Of a stretch of DNA of 50,712 nt, positions 41,401-50,712 are shown piece by piece. Position 1 is the stretch's first letter; each line of letters begins with the position of its first letter. The position numbers and the translations under genes are program-made. Source of the stretch: Stentor coeruleus (taxonomy: Eukaryota > Ciliophora > Heterotrichea > Heterotrichida > Stentoridae); contig MPUH01000490.1 of NCBI GenBank assembly GCA_001970955.1, positions 1 through 50,712 on the forward strand. The letters are read 5' to 3'. The notes below the pieces were generated by a model. That model saw only the letters and a list, made by a program, of their open reading frames with translations, did no database searches and had not been told where the DNA came from.

Positions 41401-41962
41401 TCAGTCTGATAATTTAGCTTTGACTTTTGTTTATACTTATAAATTGAATTTTAATGATTTTTCTGGCTTTTTGTCTGATGATTGGAGCACTCAGAACTTT
41501 AATACAATGTTTTGGGTTATATTTTTTATATCAAGCATTTTGAATTCGATTGTATTGCTAAATATGCTTATAGCTATTATGAGTGATACTTATGATAGGG
41601 TACAAGAAGATCAGGTTGTCGCTGATTGTAAGGAAATGGCTGGGCTTATAATGCAAGCCGAAGGGATGATATTTTGGAGGAGGAAAATAAGTAAAAAGGG
41701 TTATTTGCAGAGATGTGACTATGTAAGACATTTGACGTCTGAGACCACAGAATGGATGGGTAAAATCAGGGCCATAAAAAAATCCATAACACGACTAAAC
41801 CTGAAATCTCGAAGCAACGACAAAAAAATCAACCAAATGCAGAACAAGATTCTTATAAAAATAAAGGAATTAAAAGGAATCAACGAAAGTATTTCTAAAA
41901 AAATAACTGATATGGAAGGTACGACCAACAGCAATAAATCAAGTAGTAGTTTTATACTATAA
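38405..41962 (+). CDS. WD40-repeat / TRP-like cation channel fusion
   Basis: A 1185-residue unspliced protein. Residues about 55-600 are WD40 blades (for example 'GHEDVVTCMKIDVNKKTVYT' with 'SIKVWEI', and 'GHTGNIIKIIVVKDLIYSAS' with 'TIKIWSI'), about 12-14 of them, so probably two propellers. About 660-760 is helical with an ankyrin-like stretch ('LLKQAITSGVKFLQEQNGES'). About 853-1058 has six hydrophobic segments with a pore loop before the last; the last ends 'VLLNMLIAIMSDTYDRVQE', the hallmark S6/TRP-box region of TRP channels. A coiled tail closes it. TRP channels pass cations in response to mechanical, thermal or lipid cues. The usual ankyrin array is largely replaced by WD40 propellers. 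Confidence 0.9.
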   Translation: MEDSIMNSSSTQPSNIQRAASVNKPIISEANKLEELFATITAQTNPACKIIYTQNIVTTVCISSDEKYLIAGTNTGGIFVWKFHELNEPPIVWTGNTSTINVILCDPNGIIYAGNDAGLVIQWNILNLQTKTYRKDKYGVTAIELLGESKFLIASKNTMIELWHEKKGKLYVGEGHEDVVTCMKIDVNKKTVYTGSSDYSIKVWEIDEDIIEETRSINDAHNAGVVILEIYDNTLISGDMDGEIIIWNLEYFEQTNRISLKEEIKSIAKSTDNRYLFTATESTEKMHIRIWNLSKISDEKPFAIKNAHSASINTMVYMGKSGKLITAGQEKTLKIWDFSKTISGSLALKIESITAMSFSQYILIYAQKSSITLCTNVDYRQLRTLETIPNIKIIASDTQNSILAHSSPDNILYIWRLKLYSEPYCKFQHPEEITCITFYDKNHILTGCTDGIARVWSLVYQKIDHEYPKSINITAVKCSLKYAYIANSDGVISIWSKKNYSLKKKVEYKANVKTIDVSNSDILVAGGEGCTIKFWRWKDMIYKIKHEELVGHTGNIIKIIVVKDLIYSASYDKTIKIWSINLKMLYYSLSLEYVISDFYLSDKSENLYFLSPEGILNLRNPLKSEEILVYPQKYSWLYLKYLQKLFKNKTKIFDAYWKDYVIFPHLVNLLYIFIKANHPDLLKQAITSGVKFLQEQNGESPLSVSLIWRNYNCADVILKTLAKMKLHKEPGIVENIESCMTKIINSNLSKLPKFFESLFPIVSSRLTLYSQMKSKAPMILENKSRKIEENNFVDYEGKDKEQVEFKSSIVRFDFILGSQESMQLLRAITHSNNPDFFRTALLKSILKYKWEKVYFILLGEALLYGIMVFIVSYMTIVGNINIGSWIFGILNTIMLIKEEVQLIESPKKYIRDFWNIMDVARIILSYVLIIYQQNENESVILEQILTILYWARAVTYFRIFDKTRYLIRMIIETFSDIVPFLLIFFTATFTFSLLFFITNQSDNLALTFVYTYKLNFNDFSGFLSDDWSTQNFNTMFWVIFFISSILNSIVLLNMLIAIMSDTYDRVQEDQVVADCKEMAGLIMQAEGMIFWRRKISKKGYLQRCDYVRHLTSETTEWMGKIRAIKKSITRLNLKSRSNDKKINQMQNKILIKIKELKGINESISKKITDMEGTTNSNKSSSSFIL

Positions 41963-41973
41963 CTTATTTTCTT

Positions 41974-42795
41974 TTATATATTTTTACTCTTTAACAATAA
42001 CTCACCACCTACAGGCAATTTTACTATAGAAGGAGTATTTTCTATAATAAGCCCTAATTCAATTGTTTTTGAACTTACAATGATTTGTTTTGAAGCAAGT
42101 TTTTTCTTAATAGTATCAACTTCTTTAAAATCAGGGATTTTAATTTCTTGAATTTTTGGAGCTTTAGTTTCAAATGGGTCTTCGTAAGCGAAAGAAAAAT
42201 GTAAAGGGTTTATTAAAATTTTGTGTTTTTTATAAGTTTGTTTAAGATGTGCGGTAAAATAGTCATGTTTTTGTGATTGGTTTGATATTTTAGGTGTTCG
42301 AGAATACCGAGACTCGTATTTATAAAGGAAGTCTTCGGAACTGCGACTTTTTTCAAGACTCCATTGCCTTAAGCTCTTATCAGTAAATTTAAGAAATTTA
42401 TGTTCGAATATACTTGATGTGCAAGGTGGAAGCTCTTTATAGTTTTTTACTTGTTTTGTGTAATTTCTTCTTTGTTTTCTTCTTGTGAATAAATTTTTTT
42501 CTTCTAGTAACCTAGTTTTTGTTGAAGGTGATCTAAATACTGTAGGTTTCTTGTGTGTGTCATACCAGCGTCGTGTTTGTTCAAGTAATTTTATTTGCAT
42601 TTTAGTATCGTTATTAGCTAAAACTTGTTGGATTAACAATTCTAAATTCTTTAACAAAAATTCTTGGACCTTATTTTTTGCTCCTGATAACTTATAGGCT
42701 TCATATTCAGCTTTTAAGTATTCATAATCTTGGTTATTTTTTAATTCTTCAGAGTTCCAAAAGACTTCTTTTTTAACTCTCATGATTGTGTGCAT
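41974..42795 (-). CDS. Basic protein of unknown function (273 residues)
   Basis: An unspliced frame, ATG to TAA. The N-terminal 70 residues are helical and charged; a middle part is strongly basic ('FTRRKQRRNYTKQVKNYKEL'), then Ser/Arg-rich ('LEKSRSSEDFLYKYESRYSR'); the C-terminus is mixed and beta-like ('TIELGLIIENTPSIVKLPVG'). Its stop is only 11 bases from the stop of the convergent channel gene, so the two transcripts must overlap or end within 11 bases. Neither family nor function is recognisable. Confidence 0.75.
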   Translation of the reverse strand: MHTIMRVKKEVFWNSEELKNNQDYEYLKAEYEAYKLSGAKNKVQEFLLKNLELLIQQVLANNDTKMQIKLLEQTRRWYDTHKKPTVFRSPSTKTRLLEEKNLFTRRKQRRNYTKQVKNYKELPPCTSSIFEHKFLKFTDKSLRQWSLEKSRSSEDFLYKYESRYSRTPKISNQSQKHDYFTAHLKQTYKKHKILINPLHFSFAYEDPFETKAPKIQEIKIPDFKEVDTIKKKLASKQIIVSSKTIELGLIIENTPSIVKLPVGGELLLKSKNI

Positions 42796-42859
42796 TTATA
42801 TTCCATTTTACAAAAAAAAAGTCTCAAATATTACTAAATTCAAATTTATCTAGCTATTA

Positions 42860-45800
42860 TTAAAGATCATCATATTTGGGGTCATCAAAATCTTCATTCC
42901 TACTTTCAAGTATCGAGTCTAAATTTCCAATATTAATTCCACTCTTTTCTAAAGCAGTTTTATATTTATCTCTTTCACTAGTAATCATCAATAATTCGCT
43001 TTTAACATTAGACATTTCTTTAGATTCAATATTTTTACTAGGATCATTAGTAATAAGTTTAACTCTTGCTGCATAATAAAGTGACATAGTTGTTTCTTCT
43101 TGATTATAATCAGCTGGTGAAACATTAACAAACATAAGAGTTTTAGCTGTACCTCCTAAAGAATCACTCATAAGCATTGTAAGTTTATTATTTCTATATG
43201 GAATATGTGATTCATTTGAAGATAAAGCTGAAATGACATCACCCAATGCTGAGAGACTTTTATTAATAGCTCTTCCTTCTTTAAGCCTTTCAGCTGTAGC
43301 CTCAGTTTTTGAAACTCTTTCAGACCCAGCCAAGTCAACAAGGCTTAGTTTTCCTACAGTTCTTTGATTTGTCTCAGTATTTGTCACATCAATCATAACA
43401 CTGAAAATCAAATGAGATCTTGAAGATGTGTCATTCATTTTTGTACTACTTGTATGCCTCATAGTATTCCCATAATCAAATTTCTGCATTATTTCACTGG
43501 ATGATTTAACTTTATATAATGTAGCTTCAGGGACTGTTACAATACCTTTGATATCTTTTTTAATACTTAATGAAGAAGGTGTTCCTTTGAAATCTTTTCC
43601 TAAAAACAAGTCTATAAGAGTATCTAAATAAAGCTCAACCATATAACAACTTACTTCCCATTTATAATGTCCTGGCATACCATTTAATACATTGAATAAT
43701 TCTTCCATTGCTCTTGGAATTATACCAGGGTTACTTGATTCACCTTGCATTGTGTATGTTTTACCTGAACCTGTCTGTCCATAAGCAAAAACACAAACAT
43801 TATAACCATCAATAGCACTTTGTATAGATCTTTTAGTATCTTCAAAAATTTCAAATTGGGTGTTGTTTGGACCAAATACGGCATCGTAAACAAAAGGTTT
43901 GACTCCGTTTTTGGAGTCGCAAGTAATTGTGAATTCATCAACGACAGTAGTGATGTTCACACAACCTCTTTCTAATTCACTTCTTCCCAAAGGCCTAACT
44001 CTGCAAAAAACTCTGATTTTTCCTTTCAAATCTTCTAATTGATTATGGAGCAATTTTCTTTGTCTCAAAGAATCTTTAAGTTCCTGCTCTTTAGCTGTAT
44101 TTTTTTCTTGTAAAGTCGCAACAATAGCTGTGAGTTCTTCTACCTTTTTAGTCAGCCCCATAACTTCTCCTGCAACTTTTTTCACCTGATCCAATTCAGC
44201 TAAAACTTTTGCTTTTGAGTCTTTCTCATCTTTTAAAGTTTTTTCAAGATTCTCACGTATTTTCTCAAGATCTGCAATTTGTTTATTAAGTTTATTCATA
44301 GCATCAGCTGATTCTTTAGCTATTTTTTCATATTTCGTATCTTTATCTTTATTTTCTGCATCATGAGCTGATTTCATTGAAGCCATCTGATCATTAAGAT
44401 TCTTAAGTTGTTGTCCTTGAGAAGAACTTGAATCTTTTATTTGTTTTTCTTGAGATTTAATAATATCATTAAGCTTAGAAATATCATTATCTGTAGGTCT
44501 ATTATCAAGTTCTTGTTGTAAAGCTTTAAGTGTAGTACTAAGTTTACTTATTTCTCCACTTTTATCATTAGCTTTAAGACCTGTGTTTTCAGATTTAAGC
44601 AAAGTGATTTCAGCAAGGAGTTTTTCAGAGTTTCCTTTAGAAACAGGACGATTGCTAAGTTCTTGATTTAAATGATTAATTTTACGATTAGCTTCTGATA
44701 AATCATGATTCAGTTTAGCTAATTCTTCTGTTGGAAAAGCTTCTGCAGGTTTGCCAGAGCTTTGCAATTGCGACTTTAAAAATGTGACTTCCTGATTGGT
44801 TATAGTAAGTTTTTCTCGTAATTGTATTAATTCTTCTTCATTATCATCTTCAAATAAATCATTAGTTGGGGTTTTTTTTCTTTTAGGTTCAACATTACTT
44901 ATAACAGGAACAGGAATATGAGTAGGTTCTTGAACTTTAGATTTTTTAACTTTAACTGGAACTTGTGCTTGTCTTTCTATAGTGTTTTGCAATTCAAAAA
45001 TTTGTTCATTCGCTGCTTCTAAATGAGCTTTAATCCTAACAATTTCTTCAGGGTCGACTAAAGTGTTTTTAAGTTTTTCATTTTCCTCTTTAAGCATTTC
45101 ATTACGTTTCTGTTGCTTACCTAATAAAGCTTTAAGTTCTTTCTTTTCTTTATCATCTTTAGGACTAGGAGCTACAGCAGAAGCAGGTATCGCTGTAAAT
45201 TCATCAATTTTTACTTTAAGTTTAGCGATTTCTTCATTTAATCTATCAATTCTCTCATCTTTAGCTTCAAGTTGTCCTGATATATCAACAGCTACAACTT
45301 GTGAAACATGTGAAACTTGTGGTTTTGCCGCTAGTTTCTGATGTAAATCAGCGATTTCTTGTTCTTTTTCTTTAAGACTTTGTTGAAGTGGGGTAATTTG
45401 TGATGACTGACCTTCTAATACTGTAGCTCTATCTCGAGATACAGCCATTTCTGTAGCTAATAAAGCTAATTGAGTTTTCAAAGCTGTTTTTTCTTCATCA
45501 TCAGAAGAAGAAGGTGCAGAAAGATTTGAAGTGAAAATTTTAACTTCATTTTTTAAACTGTTACGCTCAGCTTCTATTTCAGCCATAACTTTTTTGTGTT
45601 TGAGTATTTTAGCTTCAAGTTGTTGTTTTAATAAATCATTTTCTTTTACAAGTTCTGGATCAGGACCAATAGGAACAGGTCGATTTGCTAAAGAAACTTT
45701 AAGTTCTTGGATTTCTTTTTTATACTTTTTATTTTGGTCTTTAAGTTTTTCAATTTCTGGATCAGGACCTTTATTAATTTTATGTTCTTCTGGAACTTTA

Positions 45801-46678
45801 TGTACTGAACTTGATACTTTATTTTCTTCTGGAATTTTATTTATTGGGACTATTATTTGCTTTTCAGCAGGTTTAGGATCAAATTTAGAGATTCCTTTTT
45901 CGATAATGTGTTCTGCTTTTTGGATTATAACTTCTAAAGCTAGTCTTGCCACATCTAAATTTCGAGATTTAGATTCTTTTTGAATGGCAATTAAATCAGC
46001 TTCAATTTTACCTTTTTCGCTTTTGGCTCTTTCGATTTTTCCTGAGTATTCAGATTCTAGAGCTTTTTTTAAATTGTCCATTTCTTTGCCTCCCCCTGCC
46101 ATAACAGCTTCAAGTCTTTCTATGGACTTTTTTTTATCATCTGTTAAGTCTTTAACTTTTTCTTGAAGGGCAATCATGTTTACTTCAGCCCAAGTTCGTA
46201 GTTCTTCTCTTAATTTATGTTCTTCTTCGTAAGCTGATTTCAAGCTTTTACATTTTTTATCCATTTGGCCCTTGTATTTATCTATGAAGTCTTTGTATTT
46301 TTTATGGAGGTCTTGCTCGATACCGGCATATGATTTGTCAAGATCTAGTAACATTTCTTTGTAATGGTTATGCATGTTTTTCATATCGTTTTCCATCTAA
46401 TTAGTTCTTACCTTCTTAACATAATCTCTGGCAAGGTGTAAAGGTATAAAAGCTGCTTCTTTTCCTTTTAGTGGAGGAAGTTTATTCAAAGACTCGTTTC
46501 CAATGATTTCACCCGGAGTGAATTCATTCACATGCATTCTTGAAGGAAGTTCTTCATTAACTGAAATTTTGGGGGTAAGCTCTGCTAAAAGCTGTTCAGA
46601 TAACGACTTTTTCTCTTCAGGCATATGAAGTGCAGGTGGAGGCCTATCTGATGATTCTGGTGCAACAGAATTAGACAT
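42860..46678 (-). CDS. Kinesin-14 (C-terminal motor) with long coiled-coil stalk
   Basis: A 15-base intron (46397-46411) between codons joins an 89-residue Pro-rich first exon to the main exon; the product is 1267 residues. Residues 90-870 are coiled-coil stalk. The kinesin-14 neck ('LHNQLEDLKGKIRVFCRVRP') leads into the motor at about 884: P-loop GQTGSGKT near 962, switch I 'NDTSSRSH', switch II 'LVDLAGSERV', and 'YRNNKLTMLMSDSLGG'. Motor at the C-terminal end with this neck marks a minus-end-directed kinesin of the Kar3/Ncd type, used in spindle focusing and transport. About 60 residues follow the motor, ending in an acidic tail. All nucleotide-binding motifs are intact. Confidence 0.95.
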
Positions 46679-47114
46679 TTTTAGATAGTAATTGATAGAT
46701 TGAAATCATAGTGAAATTAGTTTTTTATATGATCAGGTTAGAATATGTTAGTTTTTATTTTAATATTTTACTTTCTGATAATGTGGTGCATTTGCTACAA
46801 TTGTTATACTTCTAAAAAACCTTATTATGTATCTAAAATCAAAATCCGCCATATTCGAATATGTGAAATACTTGTTGAAGTGCATGGTCAGATGAGAAAA
46901 GGTTAAATCTAATAAATTTTATAAAATTCAAAAGTATCTAGTTTATTAACTCAAAATATTTTATCTAAATTCCTCTTTAAAATCTAAAAACAAGCATAAA
47001 CATTCTATTATTATGTTAAAATATAAATACTATTCATCATCTCTATCTTAATTAAACTGTTTATGGAATAAATTAATTCTTATATCATATCTTATATCAT
47101 AATATTAAAAAAAA
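46679..47114. other. Intergenic region between two leftward genes
   Basis: About 435 bases. The 100 bases before the kinesin start have G but few C on the + strand; the rest is AT-rich, with repeated 'cttatatcat' near 47080-47100. No gene is seen. Confidence 0.45.
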
Positions 47115-49967
47115 CTATCCACTATAACTAATTTGTGGAAGTAAAGAATCTTCATAGCAAGGATCATCATGGAATAATACTTCAAATCTATTATCAAAAA
47201 ACAGATCGTGCTCTAACAAATTGTCATCAATATTATATATTGAAACACCAAAATCAGTACATAAAAAAACTTTATTTTCAAGCTCACTTACAATATTACT
47301 TGTAAACAGGTATTTATCCGAAGCATTTATTATGGATTTAATGGATTTATTTAGAATATTCCATATTCTGACTTCATTGTCCCACGAACAAGAAATCAGC
47401 CATTGATTATCTGCTGTTATCCCAACACTACTAACCCCATCACTATGCCCTTGTAATAGAGCTTCTTGACTTTTATAAAGTAAATTCCAGACTCTTATTG
47501 TTTTATCATCCGAACCTGAAATAACAAATTTGTTATCATGAGTAATAGTAATACAATTAACATAATAAATATGTCCTTGAAAAACTGTCTCCTTCTGTCT
47601 TTTAGTAATATCCCATACAATAATTGTCTTATCATCTGATGCTGAAATTAAAAAACGATCGTCATTTGTTAAAGCTATGCTATTAACTCCAGATGAATGT
47701 CCTTCAAAAACAAACTCTACCTTTTTATCATGAAGGTTCCACATAATTACACTGTTATCATCAGATCCTGAAAAAAAAAAATTATTATTTTTTGTTATCA
47801 TCACACAATTAACAAATGATGTGTGGACTTTAAGTGTTGCTTCTTCTTTTTTTTCCTGGATATTGAAAATTTTTAAAGTACTGTCCCATGATCCTGAGAT
47901 AATTGTTTGGTTGTCATGAGTTAAAGCGACACATTTTACTCTGTCTGTATTTCCTTTAAGTTCAATAATTTGCTTTTTATTAACCAGGTCCCATATTTGT
48001 ATGTTATTCTCAAAACTAGACACACAAATACTTTCATCTTTGCTAAATACATGAACTTTAAATAATAGTGATTGCATTACTGGTTTTTGTTCTTCCAAAT
48101 TCCATAGTATTAACTCTCTATTTGAAGTGGAGAAACATTGACAATTGTCACTTGTTATCGCAACATTTTTAACTCCACAAGTATGGCCTGATAATATTGT
48201 TACTTCTTTTTTATCTAAAACACTCCAAATCCTAACAGTAGTATCTTCAGATCCTGATATAATAAGTTTATTATCATGTGTTATTTTAACACAATTAACA
48301 CCATTTTCATGGCCTTGAAGAATTGCCTCGATTTTTTTCTCAAATAAGTTCCAAATTTTAATAAACTTGTCATCTGAGCCAGAAATAATTAGTTTATTAT
48401 CAGAAGTTATAGCAACACTGTTTATTCTATATTTATGTCGATACAAAACTGCCTCCTGTTTTTTTTCAATCAAGTTCCACAATCGTACTGTGTTGTCACA
48501 CGATGCTGAAACAGCAAAACTATTATCATAAGCTACAACCACACTATTAATTCCACGATCATGGCCTTGTAGCACAGCTTCTTGCTTTTTGTCATTAACA
48601 TTCCACACCCTCAGAGTATTATCGTCTGATCCTGATACAATCAGTCGACTATCTTGAGTTATTGTCACACTATTTACTTCTGCTTTATGATTTTTTAAGA
48701 CTAATTCTTGTGTTTTATCTGTTAAATTCCATATTTTCACAGTGTTGTCCCAAGACCCTGAGACTACAAATTTTTTGTTGTTTGCAATACAAACACAGTT
48801 AATACCTTTGTCATGACCTAATAGAACTGTTTTAACCCTTTTTTTTTTAAGGTTCCAGAGTCTTAAAGTACAGTCTTCTGATCCGGAAATCAATTGCTTG
48901 TTATCAATAGTCAAGGAAATACTGTTAACTTTACCTTCATGACCTGAAAGTATAGCTTCTTGATTGCCATTAAGCAAATTCCACATTATGATATTTGTAT
49001 CATCAGATCCTGACAATGCAAAAATATTGTCACTAGTTATAACTACACATTTAACTTTATCAAAATGCCCTAGAAATATTTTTTCTTTTACCCCTCCCTT
49101 AACATCCCAAACTCTAACTGTTTTATCATCAGAACATGATAAAATAAACCTTCCATCACTAGTTACTGCCACACTATTTACGCTTTCTTCATGACCTTTA
49201 AAAACTTTTTCTAATTTTTTTTCACCAAGGTTCCACATTTTAATAGTTCTATCATCAGAACCAGAAATGATGAACCGATTATCACTTGTTATGACAACTC
49301 CATTTACACATGAAGTATGGCCTCTTAAAATGGCTTCTTGCCGTTTTTCAGAAAAATTCCATACTCTTACTGTATCATCCCATGAGCCTGAGACAATAAA
49401 GCGGGCATCACTTGATACGGCAACAGTCTTGACACCATCTGTGTGCCCTTGAAGTAATAATCCGTATTCGGACTCGATTGTATGGAGATTAGCTCTTTTC
49501 CTATCGCCCATCATAGTTTTAGAATTCTTGATCAGAACAGCTTCAATTGTTGAAAAATAAGGATAATCATATTTTAATTTTTGGCATATGATATTATTGA
49601 ATTTCAATAAATCATCTTCTTCAAATATTTCTAATTTGTACATGTTGTAAAGCTCTTCAATGATATCATCTAATTTTTTAAGAGAAACACTAACCAAATT
49701 TTCAATTGTTTTTATAACTTTGATAGACTCTTCTAATATCATTTTTTTTTGTTTTTCAATCGTACTGATCGAAACTTTAATTTTGTTTCTCAGTAAGGCC
49801 ATCTTAGACTTTGATAACTTGACTTCAATTTTACCAAATGCGCATGTAGAATCAAGTTTTAAATGCTCGTCAAAATGGTAATGAGAACACTTGTTACAAA
49901 ATAATTTACCATTACAACTATTACACTGGATTGTTGGCTTCTCACAACAAATACTACAGGTTAACAT
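47115..49967 (-). CDS. B-box-like zinc / coiled-coil / multi-WD40 protein
   Basis: An unspliced frame; I place the start at the ATG at 49967 (950 residues), because the frame extends upstream only through a TTG and the zinc motif begins right after this ATG. Residues 3-35 form a B-box-like site ('CSICCEKPTIQCNSC', 'CNKCSHYHFDEH'). About 45-165 is helical. From about 170 to the end there are 17-18 WD40 repeats, each starting 'GH--(G)V' and ending 'VWN', such as 'GSWDDTVRVWN' and 'GSDDKTIRVWN'; one near the middle is degenerate. That is enough for two seven-blade propellers plus more. It is probably an assembly scaffold, perhaps linked to ubiquitin through the zinc domain; no partner is known. 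Confidence 0.85.
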   Translation of the reverse strand: MLTCSICCEKPTIQCNSCNGKLFCNKCSHYHFDEHLKLDSTCAFGKIEVKLSKSKMALLRNKIKVSISTIEKQKKMILEESIKVIKTIENLVSVSLKKLDDIIEELYNMYKLEIFEEDDLLKFNNIICQKLKYDYPYFSTIEAVLIKNSKTMMGDRKRANLHTIESEYGLLLQGHTDGVKTVAVSSDARFIVSGSWDDTVRVWNFSEKRQEAILRGHTSCVNGVVITSDNRFIISGSDDRTIKMWNLGEKKLEKVFKGHEESVNSVAVTSDGRFILSCSDDKTVRVWDVKGGVKEKIFLGHFDKVKCVVITSDNIFALSGSDDTNIIMWNLLNGNQEAILSGHEGKVNSISLTIDNKQLISGSEDCTLRLWNLKKKRVKTVLLGHDKGINCVCIANNKKFVVSGSWDNTVKIWNLTDKTQELVLKNHKAEVNSVTITQDSRLIVSGSDDNTLRVWNVNDKKQEAVLQGHDRGINSVVVAYDNSFAVSASCDNTVRLWNLIEKKQEAVLYRHKYRINSVAITSDNKLIISGSDDKFIKIWNLFEKKIEAILQGHENGVNCVKITHDNKLIISGSEDTTVRIWSVLDKKEVTILSGHTCGVKNVAITSDNCQCFSTSNRELILWNLEEQKPVMQSLLFKVHVFSKDESICVSSFENNIQIWDLVNKKQIIELKGNTDRVKCVALTHDNQTIISGSWDSTLKIFNIQEKKEEATLKVHTSFVNCVMITKNNNFFFSGSDDNSVIMWNLHDKKVEFVFEGHSSGVNSIALTNDDRFLISASDDKTIIVWDITKRQKETVFQGHIYYVNCITITHDNKFVISGSDDKTIRVWNLLYKSQEALLQGHSDGVSSVGITADNQWLISCSWDNEVRIWNILNKSIKSIINASDKYLFTSNIVSELENKVFLCTDFGVSIYNIDDNLLEHDLFFDNRFEVLFHDDPCYEDSLLPQISYSG

Positions 49968-50606
49968 ATATTTTATAATGCTAAAATATTCCTGATGATT
50001 CAATAAAATCAAGAAGGTTTAGGATAATATTGTTTATGATAATTAGCAGTTTAAGAATAAATTTAAGAATATTTAGCATATTTTTGGCTTATTTGGCCTT
50101 TTATGCCTTATTCGTGCATGGTTATTTAAAGATAATCCATTTATTCTACATTTTTTTGTTAAACATTATATATATTAGTTTAACAAGGGCTGGACAATAG
50201 TCAAATATCCCATTTGGTTAATTTCTTTGATGCTAAATACTCATATAATTGAAGTATAAAATAATATTTTAAGATTTCAATATTAACATATTAATGCATA
50301 ATTATCAATTCTTATACTTTATTTATCAATTTATAATCAAAAATTTATTAATTATACCTATAAAGTATTGATCTTAAATATTTAGATTTAATTATACATC
50401 ATAATTTTAGCAATTTTTATGTTTTCGATGAAAAAATTATTCGTTAGTGCTTACTTCGCTCTAATAAAGCTAAAACCCTTATCTTGAAATCTGAATTTCT
50501 AAATCCCTTTTCTTGAAATCTGAATTGCCACATAATTCTTAAAAATTAACTATACAGGACACAACTTAATCTCTAAATTCTAATAAAAAGCAAACATTTC
50601 TTATAA
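49968..50606. other. Shared 5' region of divergent WD40 and HMG-box genes
   Basis: About 640 bases. Skew changes across it: G over C on the + strand beside the leftward gene, C over G beside the rightward HMG gene. A 16-base direct repeat occurs at 50482-50497 and 50511-50526, 29 bases apart, within 125 bases of the HMG start codon; it may be a regulatory site or simple slippage. Confidence 0.4.
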
Positions 50607-50712
50607 ATGGAAGCACCAAAAAGATATCCCTCTGCTTATTTGCATTTTGTAAAAGAAAAGAGACAAGATATTATTCGAAAACACCCAGAATTCAAAACGA
50701 CTGATATTGTAA
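50607..50712 (+). CDS. HMG-box protein, 5' part only
   Basis: The frame opens with ATG and runs off the window after 35 codons. It begins 'MEAPKRYPSAYLHFVKEKRQ' and continues 'HPEFKTTDIV', the first helix and a half of an HMG box. It is a paralogue of the HMG gene at 6142-6441 ('EKRQDV...EHPEF'), with the same very short lead before the box. The upstream 200 bases are C-rich and G-poor on the coding strand, as before other genes here. Confidence 0.85.
   Translation, partial: MEAPKRYPSAYLHFVKEKRQDIIRKHPEFKTTDIV

Noticed and set aside
45063..46166. Long rightward frames inside the kinesin gene (and those at 49194-49881 in the WD40 gene)
   Set aside because: They are mirror readings of Lys/Glu-rich coding sequence, full of Ser, Phe and Leu, and lie opposite well-supported domains.
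46397..46678. A separate 93-residue gene upstream of the kinesin
   Set aside because: Its stop lies within a 15-base intron that fits the local consensus and joins it to the kinesin in frame.
1..50712. tRNA, rRNA, CRISPR array, telomere repeat or insertion sequence
   Set aside because: I looked for tRNA arm motifs, spaced repeats, C4A4- or CCCTAA-type telomere runs and transposase motifs and saw none that I could support.

Overview
The window looks like macronuclear DNA of a heterotrich ciliate, most likely Stentor (S. coeruleus or a close relative). Three things point there. The DNA is very AT-rich with compact, mostly unspliced genes. Long reading frames use the standard stop codons: TAA and TAG end genes and never occur inside the intact ones. 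Nine 15-base introns (GTA...AG, always with A at position 10) can be read directly, each rejoining two halves of a recognisable protein. The genus is an inference; the code and intron size are seen.

Layout. 1-6.5 kb: a broken NAP/SET gene, a RING/B-box/Kelch gene, a coiled-coil gene broken by five frameshifts, a cysteine-rich membrane protein with a cytoplasmic RING, and a small HMG-box gene. 6.5-9.3 kb: AT-rich DNA with a large decayed coding relic. 9.3-15.8 kb: an EF-hand/PH/kinase gene of CDPK7-like architecture, two unrecognised genes and a spliced coiled-coil gene. 16.5-25.9 kb: MCMBP, BUD23, an aromatic amino-acid hydroxylase, a membrane-anchored WD40 protein and a coiled-coil gene. 25.9-30.9 kb: mostly non-coding, with two unrecognised genes. 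31-36 kb: a START-domain gene damaged by an assembly duplication, TAF10 and two coiled-coil genes. 36.3-50.7 kb: PP4R3, a WD40-TRP channel fusion, an unknown basic protein, a kinesin-14, a B-box/WD40 protein with about 18 repeats, and the start of a second HMG-box gene.

The genes are not an operon-like system. They mix housekeeping functions (MCMBP for replication, BUD23 for ribosome RNA, TAF10 for transcription, PP4R3 for phosphatase 4) with ciliate-style signalling and scaffolding proteins. Nothing here is a mobile element, CRISPR array, tRNA or rRNA gene that I can support.

The points most worth a second look are: the WD40-TRP fusion; the TM-RING receptor-like protein; the EF-PH-kinase; three single-N positions each flanked by a perfect direct duplication (probable assembly faults, one of which breaks a gene); a strong strand asymmetry in 5' flanks, G nearly absent from the coding strand; and a set of gene relics interrupted mainly by TAA/TAG and by single-base losses at A/T runs.
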